NCBI GenBank assembly: GCA_029204225.1
Contig: CM055109.1
Span: 2,990,147 to 3,054,146, forward strand
Reading direction: 5' to 3'
Origin: Diphasiastrum complanatum
Lineage: Eukaryota > Streptophyta > Lycopodiopsida > Lycopodiales > Lycopodiaceae
Length of the DNA: 64,000 nucleotides
The translations under genes and the position numbers were made by a program. Each line of letters begins with the position of its first letter. Position 1 is the first letter of the stretch. This document shows positions 11,744 to 21,476 of the stretch, one piece after another. The notes below the pieces were generated by a model. That model saw only the letters and a list, made by a program, of their open reading frames with translations. It had not been told where the DNA came from and made no database searches.

Positions 11744-12690
11744 TCATATCTTCATTTTGTTAACTTCCCATTTCGCAATACCTTGTTCTGATATTCCAAC
11801 GATTTTGGCTGGTTCCAGAACCATATGACCCTCATGATCCAACGGTGGTAGAGTAATAGTTGCAGATAAGTGTTCTCCCAAACTCCTCTTTAGAAGAGAT
11901 ACATGGAATACACGATGCATACAGGTTGTTGATGGTAGATCCAGTTCGTAATTCAACTCCCCAAGCTTCTTCACAATTTTGAAGGGTCCATAAAATCTGA
12001 GAGCCAACTTTTCACTTTGAGTTTTCTTCAGCTTAGTGTATCTATAAGTTTGTAGCCTTAAATATACATAATCCCCTTCAGCAAAATCATGGAAAGTCCA
12101 TTTTTGGTCAGCATATTGCTTCATTTGTATCTGAGCTACTTTAATGTGCTCTCGATTGGCCCTCGTGTCATACCGATTGACACATGTGGAGTGCTGTTAT
12201 AAAAAAATTCGGTGAGATACAACCAATCAACCCACTTTGTCTGATGAAACAAAATGTCGCAAATAACACTCGAACCACTGGTTAACCCTTTCTGTTTTCC
12301 CATCAGTTTCTGGATGACATGATGTACTTAAGCACAATTCAGTGCCCAACTTTTGCATCAAGACCTTTCAGAAAGTGGAAATAAATCTACTATCTCTGTC
12401 ACTCACTATCTCTTTTGGTATACCGCGTAACTTGAAGACATTCTTCAAGAATATTTGTGCTACTTGGGCTGCACTATCAGTAGTTTTATAAGGTAGGAAA
12501 TGTGCATATTTTGTAAGCCGATCCAACACCACATAGATACCATCATATCCCCCAGTTGTTGTTGGCAAGGAGGGTATAAAATCCATGCTAATACTCGTCC
12601 AATGCTGCGTAGGAATGGATAGCGGATGCAATAAGCCTGATTGCTTAACATATTCCACCTTATTTGTCAAAATATTGGAAAAAATCCATC
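11744..12690 (-). pseudogene. Gypsy (chromovirus-like) integrase fragment
   Basis: On the minus strand, 12670-12368 encodes the integrase core start: WTSISMDFIPSLP, VVLDRLTKYAHF (first D) and IVSDRDSRF (second D). After a broken stretch (12367-12125) with a recognisable [13 protein letters not shown] (catalytic E), 12124-11744 encodes the C-terminal barrel (FHDFAEGDYVYLRLQ, LALRFYGPFKIVKKLG, VFHVSLLK) and then EPAKIVG, as at the start of a chromodomain. Frames change at least once. The fragment is cut near 12690, where the next LTR begins. RT and LTRs of this element are not present. Confidence 0.8.
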
Positions 12691-12693
12691 TAA

Positions 12694-13380
12694 TGTTGTG
12701 AGTAGGGGTCCAAAAAATGCCAAAGATGAATTAAGCTCTTTTGGCTTAGTAAAGACCCATCTTAGAATAAGATATACAAGGTAGGTAGAAGTAGAAACTC
12801 GAGCTACCATAGGAATTGCCATTTGTACTTAACATGCCACATTTAATGCATTAAAAGACTAGGTGGCACAATTAGACATAGTGAGGTGGCTTGAATAAGT
12901 CTAGATAGCTTGAGAGGTGGATTCACAACTCCAATTCAACTCAAAGTAGGAGGAGAGTTCATGGATCTATATATATGTGATGTACTCTCATTGAGAAAAT
13001 GCTTCTTGGTTTCCAAGGGGAGGCTCGAACCTGGGACCAAAGAAACTTTGGATGCCAAGCCAACCAACTGAGCCAACCCCGTTGGGTCTCATTGAGAAAA
13101 TGATGAAATTTGTGTGTAATGCAAATTTGGAGACAAGCTCTTTGTGTCCTCTCTCTCTACACGAGTTTTGTACTTTCTATTTTCTCTCTCTAGCCAAGTT
13201 GAGGCATTTATGATGCTTAGTTTCATGTTTTGTTGACAGATCTTGCTTGTAACACAATAATATTTCTTGTATGATTAGCTTTCCTATTGACAACCAATGC
13301 TAGTTTGATCTTTATGGTATTATTGGGCTTAGGAGATCAAAAGTACATGTGTAGGGTGTCCCACACGTGTGAATTCAGCA
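12694..13380 (+). repeat. 5' LTR of an internally deleted copia element
   Basis: The right edge ...GTGTGAATTCAGCA (13380) touches a tRNA-Met-type primer site. The last about 300 bases recur at 15145-15445. The left edge is a guess (TGTTGTGAG at 12694, where the previous gypsy fragment stops). A TATATATATG stretch near 12969 is a possible promoter. The LTR is split by an 85-bp SINE-like insertion. Confidence 0.75.
13002..13086 (-). mobile_element. Short tRNA-derived SINE-like insertion
   Basis: These 85 bases are absent from the 3' LTR copy. They are flanked by a 16-bp direct repeat TCTCATTGAGAAAATG (12986-13001 and 13087-13102), a target-site duplication. Read on the minus strand it has a pol III A box (TGGCTCAGTTGG) and B box (GGTTCGAGCCT) about 40 bases apart. 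The stems do not pair well enough for a functional tRNA. There is no clear poly-A or body beyond the tRNA-like head. Confidence 0.7.
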
Positions 13381-13393
13381 TGGTATCAGAGCC
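13381..13393 (+). other. Primer binding site, tRNA-Met type (copia)
   Basis: TGGTATCAGAGCC lies directly after the LTR end, matching the initiator-tRNA-Met primer site common in plant copia elements. About 390 bases of non-coding leader follow and then join straight to integrase sequence: gag and protease are missing. Confidence 0.85.
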
Positions 13394-13784
13394 TATCTAA
13401 GATTTACAAGCAAATCTAATAAAAAAGTTTGCAGATTTGATCAGATTTTAAGCTAGAATTGTCTTGATTCTACTTTCTAGCTAGTTTGCAATTTTCAAGT
13501 GATTTAGAGCTTCAAAACCACTTTGAATGGTCCAGATCATGTACTATACAGAATTTCAGGTGCTGGCACATGTGAAATCCGCCCATTTTCAATTTGGTGG
13601 TTCTCTCTCACCTCGGATCCAAATTTCCTGCAAATTAGCCAACTAGAAAGCTAGAAGTGTGTAGAATTTGATGCAATTTGAATCATGACAATTGGATAAG
13701 CCAAACAAAAGCTATAAGCTTTTTAAGAGTCGTAGGTAGGGTGCCTAAACCTGTGGCAAATCATGTGTACATATCATTTATTGC

Positions 13785-15144
13785 TTGAATGATCACAAAA
13801 ATCATCCAGAAGTTGACCAATCTCATCCTAATTATAGTTCTATGGTGTCCATGGTCAAGAAAGCCAAAGCTATTGGCTTGCCTAATCTTATCTCCAAGAA
13901 TTTTAAGCCATGTGAGGCTTGTGCCATATCTAAGTCTCATAAGAAGCCTTTTTCAAAGTCATCTATCAAGACTACACATCCATTGGAGCTCATACACTCG
14001 GATGTGCACTTCTCATATTCAAATAGCAAGGGTGGTGCTACTTGCTTTGTAACTTTCATTGATGATTTCACTAGACTTGCTTGGGTATATCTTCTAGCTT
14101 CAAAGTCTATGGTGTTTGACTATTTCCTAAAGTTCAAAGCTCTAGTTGAAAAGCAATTTTCATACAAAATCAAGATTCTTAGAAGTGATGGAGGTGGTGA
14201 GTACACTTCCAATAAATTTCATGATTATTGTGAGCTTGAAGGCATTAAAAGGGAGTTTTTTTGTGCATATACACCATCTCAAAATGGGTGGCTGAAAGAA
14301 AGAATAGAACGTTGTGTGAATGTGCCAAAACCATTAGAATTGAGGCATCCTTGCCAAAAGACTTTTGGGGTGAGGCCATCAATTGTTCAAACTATCTTTG
14401 CAATTGACTCCCTCATGTAGCACTTGGAGGAAAGTCACCATATGAAGCACTTTATTTGAATAAACCTAAGGCTGACCACCTTAGAGTATTTGGATGCATA
14501 TGCTTTGTCCATATTCCCTTGGAAACGAGAAAGAAGGGTGATCCTTGTGCAAGCAAAGGAGTAATGTTTGGATATTCATCCAACAAGAAAGCCTATCGAA
14601 TCTACATGCTCTCTACTTCTAAAATAGTTGATAGTAGAGATGTAGTTTTTCATGAAGAAGAAAAGTCCAATCTTGGAGGGGCCGAGATCAAGCAATCTCA
14701 AAATCTATCACCTTTTGTTATTGAAGACAATCAACATATGGAGGAGCCGAGATTTCAAGATGGAAGTCCTCAGATTTTCACTCCTAGAAGATCCATGAGG
14801 GAGAGATCCGAGCCTAAGAGGCTCACTTATGATGAAAAAGGAAAACGAGTGGATCGTGATTCCACTTATGCTTATTTTGTTTCTCACGAGGAGCCCAAAG
14901 ATGTCCAAGAAGCCCTCAATACCAAGGAGTGGTATGAGGCCATGAAGATTGAATATGATGCCTTGATCACCAACCACACATGGGAGCTAGTGGATCCACC
15001 ACCTAACATGCATGTCATTGGATGCAAGTGGGTGTTCAAGATCAAGTACAATCATAATGGCTCCATCAACAAGTACAAGGCAAGATTATGTGCTAAAGGC
15101 TTTGCACAAATATATGGCCTTGTCTATGAAGAAATCTTTGCTCT
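13785..15144 (+). pseudogene. Copia pol relic (integrase and start of RT), gag and protease deleted
   Basis: 13785-14420 encodes the integrase zinc-finger end (CEACAISKSHKKPF), the core with HSDVHFS and RSDGGGEYTSN, and QNG before a frameshift. 14456-15166 continues in another frame (VFGCICFVH, KKGDPCASKGVMFGY, SRDVVFHEE) into the RT start (VIGCKWVFKIKYN, KARLCAKGF). The reading breaks off at 15144 and the next base begins LTR sequence, so the rest of RT, RNase H and the front of the 3' LTR were lost in one deletion. It resembles the minus-strand copia at 49.3-53.3 kb. Confidence 0.85.
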
Positions 15145-15445
15145 TGTACTCTCATTGAGAAAATGATGAAATTTGTGTGATGCAAATATGGAGACAAGCT
15201 CTTTGTGCTCTCTCTCTCTCTCTACACAAGTTTTGTACTTTCTATTTTCTCTCTCTAGCCGAGTTGAGGCATTTATTATGCTTAGTTTCATGTTTTGTTG
15301 ACAGATCTTGCTTGTAACACAATAGTATTTCTTGTATGATCAGCTTTCCTATTGACAACCAATGCTAGTCTGACGTTTATGGTATCATTGGGCTTAGGAG
15401 ATCAAAAGTACATGTGTAGGGTGTCCCACATGTGTGAATTCAGCA
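15145..15445 (+). repeat. Truncated 3' LTR of the deleted copia
   Basis: The stretch from TGTACTCTCATTGAG to ATTCAGCA repeats 12981-13380 without the SINE-like insertion, with scattered substitutions and a small length change in the CT run. The CACACGTGTGAA motif of the first copy reads CACATGTGTGAA here (15427-15438), a CpG-to-TpG change. Confidence 0.85.
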
Positions 15446-16614
15446 ATTCACTTGACAAGGAATACATTCTTGCACGTACGTGTCATACAAGAGTGAAGTC
15501 TTTAATTTCCAAGCAATTAGTTTGAACCTTCTGGGTCTAAGATTGTAGTGATCTTAGCTTGAATATTGGTGATCGACGACATGTTTTAATTTTAAATAAC
15601 CTCCAAATAGTGGCTTACTAATGGATGTATGAAGAATGCTGAGAGGGATTCGAAGATACCACTGTATCAACTTTAATTATGTATGCTCTAATACCACTGT
15701 AAGAAAAATAGTAATTATTCTTTCAGAGAGAACACAATGCAAGCTCGAATAAATCAAACTAATATCAGTGTCTTCAATCGCGATTTTATCTGATCTATGT
15801 ATTAATAGAACAATGTTTATTCTGATTGAATATGCGTGCAAAAATTATATGCAGAAGTATGAGACAACTTAAGACCATTTAGACAATAAGAAACTATTGA
15901 TCAAAAATGAATTTTTATAACTTTGAATCTGATTCATCAATATACGTCTCTTGTTGTCTTATATCGTTGTTGTGTCTCTGATTGAGTGAGTGAGTTTCAA
16001 CGAGTAGTGCATATGTATTCATAGTACTAGAGGACAGGTCTTTTGGCCTTTTGATACTGTAACAGTAGAAATCTAACCGTTTATGAGAGTTGATATTCAA
16101 GTAGACGCTCTGTTTCTAGGCTCGAATAAAATCTGTTTGCGAATAATTCGTGACAGTTTGTCTCTTTGTCATAGCTTCGTGTTTTGCAAATTGTTCGCAA
16201 CACTTGTCTCTTCACGACATTTTCGTCTTTCGCGAATTGTTCACGGCATATGACAATTCTTGAGCTTGAAAAAGAAATCTAAAATATTTTGCGAACTGTT
16301 TGAGATAGTTTCACGACAGGGGAGCTTAAAAAATAGTCCAAAAGATTTCTCAAATTTCTTGCGACAGTTTCGCGACATCTGAGGTTTGAACAAGAAACAG
16401 AAAATTTCACGACAAGATTCTGTTTGCGAATCTTTTGAGCTTCAACAAGAAAGCCATGAGCTTCCACAAGACACTGTTTTGCGAATCTTTTGAGTTGACT
16501 GTAGGACAAATTTTGCAAATGTTTTTGAGTTGGTCACAAATAGAAATGTTTCAAGTTCGCGTTCATTTCTTTCTCATTTTTTGTCAAGTAAACTACACAC
16601 TTTGTTAATAGAAT
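15446..16614. other. Non-coding stretch: probable LTR relic of a minus-strand copia and GCGAA-rich sequence
   Basis: GCTCTAATACCA at 15685-15696 is one base off a reversed tRNA-Met primer site; sequence from TGTAAGAA (15698) would be its LTR, but no partner was found. From about 16130 to 16560 words like TTTGCGAA, TTTCGCGACA and CACGACA recur irregularly, similar to 38.3-38.7 kb. No gene is supported. Confidence 0.35.
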
Positions 16615-17497
16615 CAAGAAGTCTGATCAGTTGTTCTATAGGCTTTACGGATTACCAAGTGACATTATGAACATTTACGATTCAAAGTTCATTGGTCACT
16701 TTTGGTTGGTTGTATTTTCTAAACTAGAAAAAACTTTGAGTTTAAAGTTCTTCCGATTATTGGCAGTTGCCTATGTTAAGTTATCACGTTCTTCTATTGA
16801 GTATAGGACAAAAATCCGATGAATTGTGATTGACGAATCATAGTTCAGATTCTAGTTATACTTGATCGTTTAAAAGAAGGATTACTTGTGTAATCATAAG
16901 ATCAGATAAGATATGTATTTATATTTTGATAACAATCTCCTCATAGAGGAAGTTATCCTTGATGGAGATTGAGTTATAGTAAGATTATAGCCCATTCGTG
17001 CTTATGTAATTTTTGAAACCTATATCACGCATTTGCGGTAGAGACTCGGACGATCAAGTTTTAGAAGGTAGCGGATTTCCTACATGATATCTAGGAAATG
17101 CTACTGATTGCACATGAAAATGTCCAGTGTGCCCAGGATAAGGACCGACATTATGCTAATCAGAAATGATCACCTCAAGACTTTCAAATGGGAGATTGGG
17201 TATATTTGAGAATCCCAAAGGATTCGAGTGTAATGCATACCGATAAGCATTATAAATTGTCCCCTAGAGATAGAGAACTGTATCAAATCTTGAAAAAGAT
17301 CAGATCCTTAGCTTACCAATTGGAACTCCTAGAAGGATTTCAAGTGCATCCGGTATTTCACGTAAGCCGACTCAAGAAGAGTCTACGTGAAGGAGAGCAC
17401 TTTGGATCTGGAGATCAATTGGACCTATCGGATAATCATCGGGTGTATCTTGACTTGAATCTGAAAAGATTTTGGATACAAGAACTAAATGATTGAG
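16615..17497 (+). pseudogene. Gypsy integrase fragment (core piece and C-terminal barrel)
   Basis: 16631-16822 keeps the chromovirus-like core segment FYRLYGLPSDI, DSKFIGHFW and FSKLEKTLS, with the second catalytic D shifted or lost. After a gap with no readable frame, about 17096-17497 encodes the C-terminal domain: QDKDRHYANQK, a stop, then FQMGDWVYLRI, PVFHVSRLKKSL and LNLKRFWIQELND. A purine-rich tract and an LTR follow, as expected for the 3' end of a gypsy element. The missing middle and stops make it non-functional. Confidence 0.75.
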
Positions 17498-17624
17498 AAA
17501 TTGTATAGTTACCAAGCATCTGGTTCGATGGAAGAGTCTCACAAATGATGATGATTTTTGGGAACAAGAAGAAAGCTTAAGGAGGAACTTTTCCAGTTTT
17601 AAGTTTTGAGGATAGAACTTGAAT

Positions 17625-17637
17625 AAGGGGGGAAGAA
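17625..17637 (+). other. Polypurine tract of the gypsy element
   Basis: AAGGGGGGAAGAA lies immediately before the TGTCATGCCC start of the LTR, the usual plus-strand primer position. Confidence 0.7.
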
Positions 17638-18110
17638 TGTCATGCCCATGACTGGTCTCGAGTAGCGTGTCCACACTAGGGACCGGTAGACCATCAACTC
17701 GTAAGTTAATTATGACTATAAGGGAATTGGGGCCCTTATGTGTATAAGGTCATAAATAATGGTTGTAGGTCTAAACTCTTGATGGTAGATTTGTATGGGC
17801 CTATCAGCGAGTCATTGAGAAATTGGATGTCGTGGCCCAGATAGGCTGCAAAGGTGAGGTGTCACAGTGCACTACTAGCGGTGCATGGGCCTTGGAGGGT
17901 ATAAGTATACCTAATGGGCTCTCATTAGTATATGCTTAATTGCATGACTAGTAGTCGTATGCTACTGGTGTGATGCCCCATTCCTCTATGTCATTGATCC
18001 ATAGCTTGGAGGCTAGATCTGTTTGATCTAGGTTTGGTTGGGTTGGTTTGTCCACCATCTGTTTACCTTGTGTTGCTTGTGATTGGCATGCTTAGAATAG
18101 GATTCTTGGT
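17638..18110 (+). repeat. 3' LTR of the gypsy fragment, right end uncertain
   Basis: It begins TGTCATGCCCATG directly after the polypurine tract. No second copy occurs in the window, so the right end is set by the start of LINE coding sequence near 18.11 kb. GGTATAAGTATACC near 17900 could hold its TATA box. Confidence 0.5.
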
Positions 18111-19360
18111 TGAGTACTTTATAGTATAAAATCTAGTAGCATAATTATTCCAAATGCGAAGGTCCTCCAAGAGAGGTGGTGGAGAACGAGAAATGAACTC
18201 ACACCAAAAAGCGCCCAAAGAAGAGCTAAAAAGAAGGTCAATAAGACGTTTCCCTTCAGAATCATCATAGGAATGCCTCTTACGGTGGAGAACACGATGG
18301 TAGGAGCATCGAGAAGATCAAAACAGATGTGGGACATGGATACGTAAATAAGTTACTGACTGATGAAGAGAATGGCATACGATATCATACCATGGAGGGT
18401 GCAGTGGTCGAGGTGTGTGTCGAGTCTTTTTGGGATGGGGTTTTGTGGGGAGGGTTAGTGATGCAGCCGCGTGGAGAGAGGTGGTGAGAAAAGCAACTTA
18501 GGTGTCGACTGGACTGTCATGAGGAAAGGAGTGTAAATGTGAAGCCAAGGACTGTCAATACTTTGGCATGTGAGTGGGATCAAATATGTATGTGGGTGTA
18601 GATGAATGAGTGGGTGGAAGGTGGCTGATATCGAAGGAGATAAATGAGTGATCAGAAAGGGTCGTGGGGGAAACGTGGAAGTCAGAGACTGTGGGTATAA
18701 AGGGTGGTGACCCCATGAGATAGTCAACGACATTATGTCCTCCATTGTGAGAGTGGCATGTATAACTGTTTGAATGTGACCAGCAGGGTAAGCCATTATA
18801 AATGGCTAGCTCATGTGCCTCTCCAAACTATAGTAAGTGCTAGTAGGTCCCAAACTATCCGTGGAGGTCCTAGTAACTCCAAGCATATCACTGTCAAGGG
18901 CACGAACATGCAGCTGATCAGTGGTGTCGAAGAACTTTGTCTATCTCGAAGACGTCTGGGCATTAAAATCCCCTATGAGGAGAATATGTCTCCGCTCTGA
19001 GAATCTGATAATATCCGGTGAGAGGTCCTGATAATATGGAGAACTAATACCCTCCCTCAGCAAAAGACGAGGACTTTGTTGGAAAGTAACATGCTGCAAT
19101 AAAAAGTGACACTCTGGTGGTTGAGATAACTGAGGAAATGGGGGCGCTAGGCTTGGTGCCTTTCTTCAAGATTGCTGCCCATGAATCTTTATGTTGCTCG
19201 TCCAATGAAGCGACTTTGGACTACAACTGGTTCTTTTCCTTTAGTAAGGAGACCATTACTTCTTTCAATTGTGAAAGTTTTCGCTTCAAGAATTGGAATT
19301 CCACTCTCATTTGGTTAGCTTCCCAAGAGAAAAAGAGTTCAGTTGAGGGAGTGTAGAGAA
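18110..19360 (-). pseudogene. LINE (non-LTR retrotransposon) endonuclease-region relic
   Basis: Read on the minus strand from about 19357: a heptad-rich stretch (RKLSQLKEVMVSLLKEKNQL), then SLFIAACYFP, SSSFAEGG, and after a frame change DLSPDIIRFSERRHILLIGDFNAQTSS, the conserved GDFNA of an APE-type LINE endonuclease. Further on, NVVDYLMGSP and LSDHSFISFDI give the closing endonuclease motifs, followed by RKRHSYDDSEGKRL and LLFSSSLGAFWCEF, like the linker before a LINE RT. The RT itself is missing. Stops and at least two frameshifts interrupt it. The ACYFP...GDFNA form differs from the common angiosperm L1 type. Confidence 0.6.
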
Positions 19361-19978
19361 TGGATGTCGTGGATGGAGGAGTTGTGTGTGTGTGTGTGAA
19401 GATGATGTGGAAGAGGAAGAGGATGAAAGAGAGGGAGGGGCAGTAGTGAAAAAAGATGAGGTGGAGGGGGGTGCCACTGTAGCAGCAGATACATTGGACA
19501 ATATTGAGGTGGCAGCAGTAGCGAGAGTGGAGGTTGCAACAGTAGCGAGAGTGGAGGCTACAGTAGTAGCAAGGATGAAGGTTTAATAAGCAATGAGTGT
19601 GGAGGTTTCATTAACGAAGGGGAAGCTGTGACAACAACATCAAGGGGGAGGGGAGTTGAGATGGTGGCAGCCACGAGGAGGGAAGAGAGGGGAAGTTGTG
19701 ATAGCAATAGCGAGGAGGGGAAGAGTTGAGATGGTGGCAGCCATTGAATGGACATCAAGTCTTTATCCATACAAATAGTAGATCCCTTCAAGTAGCTTTT
19801 TTTTACGTAGACCCTTTTGACGAAGCAAAGCATCCTTGAAATGCAAAAACATTGTGGTGAATTGGAGTTTATCCACCCAAGCAGCAGATATGACATCCTC
19901 TTTGAGACCAAAGGTGGAATGAATAAATGAAAGCATTTGCCTCAACCATGAGGTCCTTACCCACAAAAGAACCTCCCC
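19361..19978. other. Purine-rich low-complexity stretch
   Basis: A short (TG)n run at 19381-19398 is followed by irregular GAGGTGGCAGCAGTAGCGAGAG-like words (about 19500-19750). Open frames here have repetitive composition (EEEDEREGG, VARVEVATVARVE) and are not credible genes. Confidence 0.5.
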
Positions 19979-20214
19979 TAACTCTGACATTGAGGGCAAA
20001 GGGATAAGGGATAAGAGTGAAGGATCAAGGGTCAAGGTCAAGGGCTAAGGACCAAGGGTTAAGGGCCAAGGGCCAAGACGAAGGGCCAAGCGGTAAGGGC
20101 TAAGAGAGAAGGGCTAAAAGTTAAGAGAGGAGATAAGGACCAAGGGTTAAGAGCCAAGGGCCAAGATATAAGGACCAAGGGTTAAGGATCAAGGTCTAAG
20201 GACTAAGGGCTAAG
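19979..20214 (+). repeat. Degenerate 7-bp minisatellite (AAGGGCC/AAGGGTT/AAGGGCT)
   Basis: Roughly 30 units of AAGGG-plus-two-bases with many variants form this array. It is interrupted at 20214 by the copia element; a short remainder (CTAAGGGCTAAGGGG) resumes at 26076 and drifts on to about 26245. The unit length equals that of plant telomere DNA (TTTAGGG), but the unit sequence differs. Confidence 0.75.
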
Positions 20215-20867
20215 TGTGAAAAATTGTCAACTAGTAGTATTTTCCTAACTTGAGATTTTGTAGGCCTATGGCCAAATAAAAGTTAGAGATAGGTTCATAC
20301 ATGTATGTAGAGGCCCAAAGTATGTGTACACTACTTTTGAGGTCACATTAATTAGAGGAGGTCGAGTGTGGAGCTCTTCTATTGGCTCATAATTTGGTGC
20401 ATTCCTATTTGACCAAATTTCTAGGTATATGGGTGAATCCTATTGGACCCCAATTTTAGCCTATCATAAGACAAGTGGCCAAGAGGCACTATGGCTGCTA
20501 TAAATAGCCATCTCCACGAGTATGTACACATCTCATTTTCATTCTATTGAATGAATGTTATGCTCTTTGAAGATCCATCTTCTTCTCTCTCACTTTTTTG
20601 TTCATATCTTGCATTCTAGCCACTAGAATTGTGATTTCTTTGTTGCTATGGCTTCACACGTGTGAAATGCAGGTTGTAGGCTCTGAAGTACGGACAGGGA
20701 CAGCAAGTTTCTGTTTGTGGAAGCTTATGATCAGATCTTGATGTTTAGTTGATGTTTAGTATGCTTAACATCACAATTTCTATCATTTTTTCAATCTAGA
20801 TGTGCATAACTTCCATGGCCAAGATCTTTATGAAACTTTAGCATCTTTTGGATCTGAGTTTTTCACA
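20215..20867 (+). repeat. 5' LTR of the young copia
   Basis: TGTGAAAAATTG...GTTTTTCACA; short terminal inverted repeat TGTGAAAA/TTTTCACA. It contains a TATA box (20499), the palindrome TTCACACGTGTGAA (20653-20666) and an imperfect pyrimidine stretch (about 20580). Confidence 0.96.
20499..20506 (+). promoter_or_regulatory. TATA box in the 5' LTR (also 25707-25714 in the 3' LTR)
   Basis: TATAAATA in GGCTGCTATAAATAGCC, about 370 bases before the LTR end. It would drive the genomic transcript; R would begin near 20530. Confidence 0.75.
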
Positions 20868-20879
20868 TGGTATCAGAGC
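20868..20879 (+). other. Primer binding site of the young copia
   Basis: TGGTATCAGAGC directly after the LTR; complementary to plant initiator tRNA-Met. Confidence 0.92.
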
Positions 20880-21476
20880 ATTAGGCGGCCAAATGTGCAG
20901 GTTTTGCCAGATTTAGAAGAGATTTGTGGGCGAGTTTGCTTTTGTAGCATTCCAATCAAGTTTCTAGCTAAAAATCTTGTTGATTTATGTGTAGAAATTG
21001 GATCTTTGTGATCAAAACATCATTTGTATGCATTTCAATTGAAGTAGGGCGAATTCCCTCTGTACTTATCAGAATAAGGAGACAAAAATTGTTTTGGAAA
21101 GAGGGAGATGCAAGATCCAACAAGATCCTATTAGTTTTCCATTCTAGCATATAGTTTTTTGATTCAATTTCTTGCTTCTTCATGTCAAAAACTTCAAAAT
21201 TGATGTAACCCTCTGATTTTCAGTTTGCTGAATGATTCAAGAGTGTATTTCAATCTTAGGAGTGAGGGAAAAGCAAGTATATTGAGGTTTGGTCTTGGTT
21301 TGATCAAGAAATCATAAAACTAGTGGCTAAAATTGAGAAAAAAGTGAGGAAAAGAGAGAAAAAGTAAGGTTTTAGGTTCCAAATCTTTGTGATTTCTTCT
21401 TGTGTTTCATTTGTTGATTCAAGAGAGTGCTTAGTGCATTGGAACAGGTCAAAGATCAGAGATCAATCATTGCAAC

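Noticed and set aside
13002-13086. Possible tRNA gene (A and B boxes)
   Set aside because: Acceptor, D and T stems do not pair, and a 16-bp target duplication marks it as a transposed SINE-like piece.
19386-19586. Plus-strand frame rich in E and V-A-R-V-E
   Set aside because: Low-complexity purine-rich repeat without domain.
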